Assembly: GCA_021806355.1 (NCBI GenBank)
Contig: JAJZXT010000178.1
Span: 1-6,022 of the forward strand
Direction: 5' to 3'
Origin: Thermoplasmata archaeon
GTDB taxonomy: Archaea; Thermoplasmatota; Thermoplasmata; Thermoplasmatales; Thermoplasmataceae
DNA: 6,022 nt
Of this stretch, positions 1 to 5,362 are shown one piece after another; position 1 is the stretch's first letter, and every line of letters begins with the position of its first letter. The notes below the pieces were generated by a model. That model was given only the letters and a program-made list of their open reading frames with translations, was not told the origin of the DNA and did no database searches. Both the position numbers and the translations under genes were made by a program.

Positions 1-191
1 CTGCTTCTCTTCAATAAATGCCGGTATACAGGCATTCCTGTGAATATTTAAGAAATGGATTCTCCCGATCTTTCGACATGGATAGGATGTTTCAAAGTTA
101 ACCATCCAAATCAGGGATAAACAGGTTTCAAATGGCGGTATAATGGCCAGAAATATGATGAGGGCACACAGTGAACATTTTAATCATTTGC

Positions 192-1502
192 TCAGGTAAG
201 GGACTTCCCTCTGGTTTCAGGCGCAAGGAATATAGTGAAGCAGAAGCCAGTGATCTCGAATATGGCAAAGAAGAGAAGTCCATAGGTTATGCTCAACCCA
301 TTTATAAGGAGCGGAAATGCAAACACTCCGAGAATAGCTCCTACCCTTGACGCAGCAGTCGATATTCCCATGGCTGTCCCCCTTATTCTGGTTGGAAATA
401 TCTCAGCTGGATAAAGATAGGTTATGTTTGTTGGCCCAGCATTATGGAAGAAATGCATAAGCGCAAATGCAGAGAAGATCATGGAAAATGCAAGTATTGA
501 GTGGAATGATACTATCCCAAAGGCGATTAGGGACAATCCCGCGAGCAGAAAACCTGATGCCTCAAGTTTCTTTCTTCCTATCCTGTCAATTGAGAGAAGA
601 CAGACAATTGTGCCTGCAATAACTGGAATGTCTTCCAGCAGTGTTGAAATGATGGTTGACACATAGGATGATCCTTCCTGGAAGAACAGTGAAGGCGTGT
701 AATTCCACACGCCATAACTTGCAACATCGTAACAGAACCATGCCACGGACGTGAACAGGATAAGGCGGTAGACGCCATTCTTCCCTCTCATTTCTAATTC
801 CCCCTTCTGTACTGCTGGTGGTGAAATTTTTTCAGTGGTATGGAGTGGCTTGATTTCATTAACAACAATCTCTGCTTCACTCTCTGAACCATTCAGCATC
901 AGCCAGTATGGAGTTTCTGGTATATTTCTCCTTGAAATAATTACAGCCAGGGGGATAATTGCACCTGTAATGTACATCATCCTCCAGGATATTTCTCCGA
1001 AAACGAGAACAATGGGTATTGAGATGGCATAAAAGGCAATGGAACCGAATGTCCAGGAGAATATATTGAAGACCAGAAGTTTTCCCCGGGTCTTCTTTGG
1101 AGAAAATTCTGCCTGAATTGATGAACTTATGGGATAGTCTGCTCCTATTCCAAATCCCGCCAGGATCTGAAACGCGACAAATTCTGCGAAATTGCGGGAA
1201 AGACCTGTAAGTATAAGGAAAATTGCAGTGATCAGTAAATCGTAAACATAAATTCTCTTTCTACCAAGAAGATCTGACATCCTTCCCAGAATTATGCTTC
1301 CAAAGAACATCCCTATATAGATAGACGACGCTGCTATTGATGTAATTATGGCGACACTTAAAAAACTGTATTTCAGATAAATATATGCACTTGAGAAAAT
1401 GGATAATGAGTATCCATCCATGAAGACACCCATTGACGACAGTACTGTTATGATCCAGATCTTTCTTGAAAGAACCACATTTTCAAAGTCGATTTTTTCC
1501 AA
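192..1502 (-). CDS. MFS transporter, sugar/metabolite:H+ symporter type
   Basis: A 436-residue polytopic membrane protein of the major facilitator superfamily, predicted to import a small organic solute by proton symport; the substrate cannot be told from sequence. Visible family signatures: an acidic residue in TM1 (D29 in FMDGY), the loop 2-3 motif A GRMSDLLGRKR (73-83), a TM4-5 stretch with GIGADYP and a basic RG end (118-140), PETPYWL (195-201, cf. PESPRWL of sugar porters), the repeated motif DRIGRKK (306-312), YPAEIFPTRIRG (364-375) and C-terminal PETRGKS (428-434). Length is normal and about 12 hydrophobic segments are present, with a charged central loop near 203-243. The start is a TTG; an in-frame TAA lies 24 nt upstream of it and no ATG fits in between. 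A TATA-like box about 24 nt upstream suggests a leaderless mRNA. It is transcribed divergently from the 2H phosphoesterase gene. The family is certain; sugar versus aromatic or organic acid as substrate is open. Confidence 0.93.
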   Translation of the reverse strand: MEKIDFENVVLSRKIWIITVLSSMGVFMDGYSLSIFSSAYIYLKYSFLSVAIITSIAASSIYIGMFFGSIILGRMSDLLGRKRIYVYDLLITAIFLILTGLSRNFAEFVAFQILAGFGIGADYPISSSIQAEFSPKKTRGKLLVFNIFSWTFGSIAFYAISIPIVLVFGEISWRMMYITGAIIPLAVIISRRNIPETPYWLMLNGSESEAEIVVNEIKPLHTTEKISPPAVQKGELEMRGKNGVYRLILFTSVAWFCYDVASYGVWNYTPSLFFQEGSSYVSTIISTLLEDIPVIAGTIVCLLSIDRIGRKKLEASGFLLAGLSLIAFGIVSFHSILAFSMIFSAFALMHFFHNAGPTNITYLYPAEIFPTRIRGTAMGISTAASRVGAILGVFAFPLLINGLSITYGLLFFAIFEITGFCFTIFLAPETRGKSLT

Positions 1503-1522
1503 TATCCCTTTATTACAAAAAG

Positions 1523-1530
1523 ATAATTAA
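1523..1530 (-). promoter_or_regulatory. TATA-like box of the MFS gene
   Basis: On the minus strand this reads TTAATTAT. It is centred about 24 nt upstream of the TTG start at 1502, so transcription would begin at or next to the start codon. The same spacing is seen before the prolidase gene. Inferred from position and composition only. Confidence 0.45.
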
Positions 1531-1774
1531 ACTCCTTTACACCACTCCCCTCGCTTTTATTTCGGCACATTCATGAGCGGACATCCGATGTAGATTCTCT
1601 GGCAAATAGGGATATGAAATTGATGGGCACCCTCAAATCCGATCTGAAAAAATGAAATTTTAGAGATATCAATCAACAACAGAAAAGAAATCATCTTCAT
1701 GCAGATAACAAGTTAATATTACTCAGTAGCAGGAATGCATGCTGAATTCAATTGTCCGTTCTGATCATTAGGTA

Positions 1775-2350
1775 ATGACATTAAATACTGAAATTCATTA
1801 TTTGAGCGTGGAATATTTCGTTGCTATAACTCCACCTGAAAAGTATGGAGAATCTATAATCAAATTCCAGAAGATGTGGCCAGGCAATACACTGCCGGAT
1901 TTTGCAGAACCACACATCACAGTCAAATCCCAGGCCGGTCTTAGTGAAGATGAAATCTGGATGAATTCCATGAAGGCTGTATGTGACTCTTTTCCCAGAT
2001 TTAGCCTGAAAATGAAAGGTATAAAATCCTTTGGAAGATCTGTCGTTTACCTTGGCATTGAATCAGACGGGATTAACGAATTGCATCGCAGGATTGTGGA
2101 ATCAATATCTCCGGATCCTGAGATGGGAAGGAGATACTATGAACTTGACCTTTACCAACCACATCTGACATTGGGCTCCAAAGAATATGGGATGAGTGAA
2201 ATGGACTTGTCAGAAATGATGGAACTCGCAAATGAATATTTTCGTGACTTTCAGCCGTTTATTGTTGATTCGATTGGGATATTCAAATTAATCGGAAATA
2301 AGTACCGCAAAATCCGGGAAATGAACTTAATAAAAACCAGTTTCATATAA
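1775..2350 (+). CDS. 2H phosphoesterase / 2'-5' RNA ligase family protein
   Basis: A cytosolic protein of 191 residues (180 if the later start is used) in the 2H phosphoesterase superfamily (LigT/ThpR/YjcG-like). Members cleave cyclic phosphodiesters such as 2',3'-cyclic phosphate or ADP-ribose 1'',2''-cyclic phosphate, and some ligate RNA ends through 2'-5' links. Both catalytic HxT motifs are present: PHITVK (46-51, H47 and T49) and PHLTLG (129-134, H130 and T132), each after a Pro and about 83 residues apart, the usual two-lobed arrangement. A typical first strand, YFVAITPPE, begins at residue 14. The ATG at 1775 gives an N-terminal extension of about 11 residues. A GTG at 1808 puts the first strand at the N-terminus, as in relatives, and has a TATA-like box at the leaderless spacing, so it may be the true start; the longer form is listed as the conservative choice. 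No operon partner. The exact substrate is unknown. I am sure of the superfamily, less so of a ThpR-type RNA ligase versus a YjcG-type hydrolase. Confidence 0.88.
   Translation: MTLNTEIHYLSVEYFVAITPPEKYGESIIKFQKMWPGNTLPDFAEPHITVKSQAGLSEDEIWMNSMKAVCDSFPRFSLKMKGIKSFGRSVVYLGIESDGINELHRRIVESISPDPEMGRRYYELDLYQPHLTLGSKEYGMSEMDLSEMMELANEYFRDFQPFIVDSIGIFKLIGNKYRKIREMNLIKTSFI
1781..1788 (+). promoter_or_regulatory. TATA-like box consistent with a GTG start at 1808
   Basis: TTAAATAC is centred about 24 nt upstream of the in-frame GTG at 1808, the spacing seen before other genes here. If used, the ATG at 1775 is not in the transcript and the 2H protein starts at GTG. A competing upstream box, TTAATATT at 1713-1720, would instead serve the ATG with a leader of about 30 nt. 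Confidence 0.35.
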
Positions 2351-2506
2351 AACATCCAAATGCCGCTACATCTATCCAGTAACATGAAGCTCAGAAATAT
2401 ATTCATTGCTTAATCGGAACAACATTTTCCATATGGATAGGTTGACGTCGCACTTAAATTATAAGGTATGAGTAACACAAAGGGAGTGTTGTTCAAATAA
2501 ATTACG

Positions 2507-2512
2507 TTTTTT
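2507..2512 (+). terminator. Candidate T-run terminator of the 2H phosphoesterase gene
   Basis: A run of six T on the plus strand about 157 nt after the stop codon. Archaeal RNA polymerase terminates at T-runs without needing a hairpin. The distance is long and the run short, so this is tentative. Confidence 0.25.
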
Positions 2513-2544
2513 CGGACCTTACACTGATGCCACCACAAAACTCC

Positions 2545-2551
2545 AAAAAAA
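2545..2551 (-). terminator. Candidate T-run terminator for leftward transcripts
   Basis: Seven A on the plus strand give T7 on the minus strand, about 95 nt beyond the stop of the ABC ATPase remnant. It faces the plus-strand T-run at 2507-2512, an arrangement expected between convergent transcripts. Confidence 0.25.
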
Positions 2552-2645
2552 GAAGTAAAATTTCTATGTTGTCGGCCTATGATGGGTCATCTTCAAGTTC
2601 CAACCGTAAAATTATATCGAGGTGATATCCCAGGATGCATATTTT

Positions 2646-3063
2646 TTAAAATCCCTTCCTCATTTCATCAGACATATTCCAGATTCTCCTGCTTATATCG
2701 TCAGTCATTGAAATCTTTTCCATGGATTCCTCGAAACGTTCTCTTGTTTCTCTCCTGCTATAAGAAAGATACTTCCCGATTTCGTGAAAAACATCCCACG
2801 ATTTCAACGTTAAATCCAGCATAGGAAACTCTGGTATCCATGAAACTTTAGACGCTATGTCTATCTTTCTCCTCACGATAGACACATTATTGATCAGCAC
2901 GTCCCCACCTGACGGGCGCAATACACCGCTGGCAACCTTTATTGTGGTCGTTTTTCCTACCCCGTTAAGACCTGCAAATCCAACGATCTCTTCGCTTGAT
3001 ATTTCAAAAGACACATCATCTTTGAGGCCTCCTCCTGCCAAACGCTCTTGAAATGTGCCGCAT
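2646..3063 (-). pseudogene. ABC transporter ATP-binding protein, frameshifted and truncated
   Basis: Remnant of an ABC-transporter ATPase, probably an ABC-2/drug-export-type nucleotide-binding subunit. The main open frame (TTG at 3041 to TAA at 2646, 131 residues) has the strand DDVSFEIS, Walker A GLNGVGKTTT and a Q-loop-like SWIPEFP with Glu where Gln is usual. It ends at a signature-like MSDEMRKGF that lacks the canonical glycine. Walker B, D-loop and H-loop are absent: about 130 residues against the usual 230-300. The N-terminus is out of frame: ATG at 3063 starts MRHISRAFG, matching the first strand of such ATPases, then hits a stop. Dropping one base in the AGGAGGAGG tract near 3026-3040 joins the two frames as MRHISRAFGGGGLKDD. 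A TATA-like ATTTTACA sits about 26 nt upstream of that ATG. No permease gene is adjacent. The domain is certain; loss of function is inferred, and a single assembly error could explain the frameshift but not the missing C-terminus. Confidence 0.82.
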
Positions 3064-3085
3064 TATTATTGACAACAATATAGCA

Positions 3086-3093
3086 TGTAAAAT
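3086..3093 (-). promoter_or_regulatory. TATA-like box upstream of the ABC ATPase remnant
   Basis: The minus strand reads ATTTTACA, centred about 26 nt upstream of the ATG at 3063. Its placement supports that ATG, and not the TTG at 3041, as the ancestral start. Composition and spacing are the only evidence. Confidence 0.3.
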
Positions 3094-3204
3094 TTCTTAC
3101 TTAATTATTTTGCTATTTTCTAAATTCTGATACATTTACCGGGGAATCTGCAAAAGCAATCAAAATCGATGCTTAGTAATTCCGGATTCACACTCAATAG
3201 AAGA

Positions 3205-3278
3205 CGGGCCCGCCGGGATTCGAACCCGGGTCTTCGGCTTCGAAGGCCATTAGGATATCCTGGCTACCCCACGGGCCC
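3205..3278 (-). tRNA. tRNA-Arg (anticodon UCG)
   Basis: A 74-nt tRNA including the discriminator base. The acceptor stem GGGCCCG/CGGGCCC is perfect, and the T arm is perfect (CCGGG, loop TTCGAAT, CCCGG). The anticodon loop CTTCGAA gives anticodon TCG, reading CGA arginine codons. The discriminator is G, the variable loop is short and no CCA is encoded. The D arm has the expected AG and GG positions in its loop but weak pairing: with standard numbering 10-25 is G-U and 13-22 is U-U. In the anticodon stem only 29-41, 30-40 and 31-39 are Watson-Crick; 28-42 is U-G and 27-43 is A-A. No intron is apparent. It lies 25 bp downstream of the kinase gene on the same strand and could be processed from that transcript or use its own box A. 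A serine assignment (CGA) would need a shifted loop and a long variable arm, which is absent. Confidence 0.93.
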
Positions 3279-3300
3279 ATTTATGATCAAGAGAAGTAAT

Positions 3301-3309
3301 GATTTAACT
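3301..3309 (-). promoter_or_regulatory. Possible box A (TATA) of the tRNA-Arg gene
   Basis: The minus strand reads GAGTTAAATC, centred about 26 nt upstream of the tRNA 5' end and overlapping the kinase stop codon (TAA at 3304-3306). Weak evidence; co-transcription with the kinase gene is the alternative. Confidence 0.25.
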
Positions 3310-4086
3310 CTTAATTATCTTCTCTATTTTCTCAAGATCCGTTTCTCTTTCATCCCGCTTCTCCACAAGGCATTTTGTGATTAGCTGGTAAAGTGGGAGA
3401 TCGGCGAATCTTTCTATGCTCTTTATATCTTTCTTTATTTTTTCTGGTTTTCTGGATGTAAGGGCAAAGAATGCAAGGGCACCCAGTGAATAAATGTCAG
3501 AATCGATATATGATATTCCCTCCCTGAGCTGTTCTGGTGCAGAATACCCCTCTGTACCTATCTTGCTCCCCCTGATCCTTATCATGTCGGTATCTGACGA
3601 CATTCTTATGGAAGTGCTGAAATCTATAATCTTTGGATTCCCGTCTGGCATCATAATAATATTCGTACTGCTCAGGTCACGGTGCACTATCCTGTATTTC
3701 CTGAGATATTTTAGGGCGTTTATCATCTTTGTGGCAAGGTTGATTGCAATTTCATACCCATAATCATTTTCCTCTACCTGTTGTTTCAGGGATATTCCAT
3801 TTACTTTCTCCATTACCAGAAAGGGCTTTGACTGGTATTCACCGCTATCAACGTATTTCACTATATTTGGATGAATGAGCAATTTCAGGTTTTCAATTTC
3901 GTTAATGACCTGTTCATTTAAAGGATCATCTCTCTTTGGGGCAAAATTCTTGGGAATCTTGACCACTATGTTCCTTCCCTGCGAATCAAAACCTTCAAGA
4001 ATCTCTCCCATACCGCCACTGGCGAGGAATTTATCGATCTTGTACGTGTCACGGAAGCCTGTAATGCTTTCTATCTTGTTTTCCAT
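3304..4086 (-). CDS. Hanks-type serine/threonine protein kinase
   Basis: A 260-residue soluble protein made of one eukaryotic-like protein kinase domain, with no transmembrane segment or sensor domain. It should transfer phosphate from ATP to Ser/Thr of unknown targets. Subdomains in order: glycine loop LASGGMGE (21-28), ATP-anchoring Lys K43 in VVKIP, helix C Glu E63 followed by HPNIVKYVD (72-80), hinge LVMEKVNG (90-97), catalytic loop VHRDLSSTN (134-142) with D137 and N142, metal-binding DFS (155-157), APE motif SAPEQ (182-186), and SDIYSLG (196-202). Two departures stand out: the catalytic-loop Lys of HRDLKPxN is Ser (S139), and DFG is DFS. The essential K, E, D, N and D are all kept, so activity is likely. 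Start is ATG with a purine-rich GGGGAAG just upstream. An upstream TATA-like ATTTACAAT forms one arm of an inverted repeat. Archaeal RIO or Bud32 kinases are excluded by the motif set. The physiological role is unknown. Confidence 0.92.
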   Translation of the reverse strand: MENKIESITGFRDTYKIDKFLASGGMGEILEGFDSQGRNIVVKIPKNFAPKRDDPLNEQVINEIENLKLLIHPNIVKYVDSGEYQSKPFLVMEKVNGISLKQQVEENDYGYEIAINLATKMINALKYLRKYRIVHRDLSSTNIIMMPDGNPKIIDFSTSIRMSSDTDMIRIRGSKIGTEGYSAPEQLREGISYIDSDIYSLGALAFFALTSRKPEKIKKDIKSIERFADLPLYQLITKCLVEKRDERETDLEKIEKIIKS

Positions 4087-4105
4087 TCTCTTCCCCTATT
4101 GCATC

Positions 4106-4143
4106 ATTGTAAATCTGATTATCGTTTTGGTAGCATTTACAAT
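4106..4143. promoter_or_regulatory. Perfect 9-bp inverted repeat upstream of the kinase gene
   Basis: ATTGTAAAT at 4106-4114 and ATTTACAAT at 4135-4143 are perfect reverse complements, with centres 29 bp apart. The left arm, read on the minus strand, sits about 24 nt upstream of the kinase ATG, exactly where a leaderless TATA box should be. It may be an operator overlapping the promoter, or two outward-facing TATA-like boxes. Function is inferred from position only. Confidence 0.4.
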
Positions 4144-4151
4144 TTGAGATA

Positions 4152-4210
4152 ACACAGCCAAAAATCCAGATTCAAAACATGATCAGGCGAATAATTCATG
4201 CTGGCTGTGT
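4152..4210. repeat. Perfect 9-bp inverted repeat in the divergent spacer
   Basis: ACACAGCCA at 4152-4160 and TGGCTGTGT at 4202-4210 are exact reverse complements with a 41-nt spacer. They lie between the kinase inverted repeat and the prolidase promoter. They could be paired operator half-sites, or a stem in a transcript crossing the region. The GC-containing arms make a chance match less likely than for the AT-rich repeat beside it. Confidence 0.4.
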
Positions 4211-4256
4211 CATGCAACGGAGGAGAACATAAGGTCAGATGTCAAATGGCATGAAC

Positions 4257-4262
4257 TATATA
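4257..4262 (+). promoter_or_regulatory. TATA box of the prolidase-GGT operon
   Basis: TATATA within CTATATAG is centred about 23.5 nt upstream of the ATG at 4283. This is the spacing for a transcript that starts at the start codon, and no ribosome binding site is present in between. It is the clearest promoter in the window. Confidence 0.6.
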
Positions 4263-4282
4263 GCTTTAGCACATTCTAAAAT

Positions 4283-5362
4283 ATGACCTATAAGAATTTG
4301 TTCAACTTTGCAAGGGAGGCAGAAGCCATCCTGATAATGAACGGCGGTGAAAATTCCCTGGACAAAACATTCAGATATATAACGCAATCAAAGGGTGGCC
4401 TTTTTGAAGGATCATTCATAGTTGCTAACCTGAATAATGCGACAATATATACATCAGTGCTGGAGGAGGAAACAGCGAGAAATACTGGCCTGGATGTAAA
4501 GATATTCCACAGCAGGAAAGAATACGAGGAAATGATGAAAGAGTCGCTAATGAACATAAATACTGTTGGCCTGAACTATTCCTCGCTTTCTCTTGAAAAT
4601 TACAAGAACCTTCTCCGGATAATTCCGGACAAGGAATTTGTTGATGTTTCTGTCTCAATCTCCGAATCCAGGAAGATCAAGGATGCCACGGAAATAAAAT
4701 ACCTTAAAGAGGCAGCCAGGATTGCAAGTGAGTCCATTGAAAAGGTCTATGACTCCCTGAAGGCTGGAATGACTGAAAAGGAGGTTGCAGCCATTGTCGT
4801 ATATGAGATGATGAGGAATGGTGCTGATGGGCCATCATTTTCGACAATAGCCGCCTTTGGTGAAAATTCATCCCAGCCGCATTATTCACCCGGAGAAAGG
4901 AAATTAAAAAAGGGGGATGTTGTCCTGATAGACTATGGAGCACTGTATAACGGCTACTGTTCTGATGTAACCAGAACTGCATGCTTCGGGAAGGCATCCG
5001 AAGAGATATCCGAGGTTTATTCCATCGTATACAGGGCACAACAGGAAGCGATGAAGACAATAAAGCAGGATGTGAATGGAAAAGATGTTGACCTCAGGGC
5101 CAGAAACATCATAGACTCAACAAAATACAAGGATACCTTCATACATTCACTTGGTCATGGAATCGGCCTGGATGTTCATGATCACCCCGCACTTTCACCC
5201 AATCTGGACTTCCCTCTCAAGGAGAATATGGCCATAACCGATGAACCTGGAATTTACCTGCCGGGAAAGTTTGGAGTTAGAATTGAGGATGACGTAATAG
5301 TGAAGAAAGATGGCTTTGAGCTGATATCCGGTGGGGCATCAAAAGAAATAAGGGAACTATGA
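4283..5362 (+). CDS. pepQ: M24 family metallopeptidase, Xaa-Pro dipeptidase (prolidase)
   Basis: A 359-residue cytosolic pita-bread metallopeptidase, most likely a prolidase that splits Xaa-Pro dipeptides and so completes peptide degradation; a Xaa-Pro aminopeptidase is the alternative. An N-terminal creatinase-like domain (about 1-125) precedes the catalytic domain (about 130-359). All five dinuclear metal ligands are visible: D217 (LIDYG), D228 (SDVTRT), H292 (SLGHGIGLDVHDHP), E321 (TDEPGIY) and E335 (GVRIEDD). H200 and H299 sit at the usual catalytic histidine positions. The intervals between ligands (11, 64, 29, 14) equal those I recall for Pyrococcus furiosus prolidase (D209, D220, H284, E313, E327), and its length of about 348 is similar. 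The ATG start has a TATATA box about 24 nt upstream and no Shine-Dalgarno sequence, so the mRNA is probably leaderless. The stop overlaps the next start (ATGA), so translation is likely coupled to the GGT-like gene. Nothing looks degraded. Confidence 0.94.
   Translation: MTYKNLFNFAREAEAILIMNGGENSLDKTFRYITQSKGGLFEGSFIVANLNNATIYTSVLEEETARNTGLDVKIFHSRKEYEEMMKESLMNINTVGLNYSSLSLENYKNLLRIIPDKEFVDVSVSISESRKIKDATEIKYLKEAARIASESIEKVYDSLKAGMTEKEVAAIVVYEMMRNGADGPSFSTIAAFGENSSQPHYSPGERKLKKGDVVLIDYGALYNGYCSDVTRTACFGKASEEISEVYSIVYRAQQEAMKTIKQDVNGKDVDLRARNIIDSTKYKDTFIHSLGHGIGLDVHDHPALSPNLDFPLKENMAITDEPGIYLPGKFGVRIEDDVIVKKDGFELISGGASKEIREL

Larger units (their letters stand above)
2351..2645. other. Convergent intergenic region without a supported gene
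   Basis: This 295-nt stretch lies between the end of the 2H phosphoesterase gene and the truncated end of the ABC ATPase remnant. I find no convincing coding frame; short open frames exist on both strands but lack a good start and recognisable sequence. It contains an 8-bp perfect inverted repeat, GAACAACA at 2417-2424 and TGTTGTTC at 2487-2494, and T-runs pointing both ways. No Walker B motif or other missing part of the ABC ATPase can be read in any minus-strand frame, so that portion appears deleted, not merely frameshifted. Confidence 0.5.

Noticed and set aside
1..51. A plus-strand frame open from the left edge to a TAA at 51, possibly the C-terminal tail of a gene outside the window.
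   Set aside because: Sixteen residues with no recognisable family trait are not enough to call a gene end.
424..1032. Several 65-80-codon ORFs on either strand within 424-1032.
   Set aside because: They overlap the MFS transporter, whose signature motifs run through this region in one frame.
2410..2586. An open frame of about 57 codons on the minus strand beyond the ABC remnant, examined as the missing C-terminal half or a permease.
   Set aside because: It has no Walker B, D-loop, H-loop or recognisable membrane pattern and no good start; this length is expected by chance.
2477..2630. A plus-strand open frame containing KKRSKISML, slightly reminiscent of archaeal winged-helix regulators.
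   Set aside because: It has no suitable start codon or promoter spacing, and the rest is low-complexity serine; similarity is too short to support.
2579..2824. An 81-codon plus-strand ORF.
   Set aside because: It is mostly antisense to the ABC ATPase remnant and has no family similarity I can recognise.
3169..3384. A 71-codon plus-strand ORF across the tRNA region.
   Set aside because: It is antisense to the tRNA and the kinase 3' end; the translation is just the complement of structured RNA sequence.
4251..4286. An 11-codon ORF (MNYIALAHSKI) whose TGA overlaps the prolidase ATG, like a leader peptide.
   Set aside because: The TATATA box lies inside it, so the expected leaderless transcript would not contain its start codon; most likely chance.
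4704..5060. A 118-codon minus-strand ORF.
   Set aside because: It lies wholly antisense to the catalytic domain of the prolidase, whose motifs are complete; a shadow frame.
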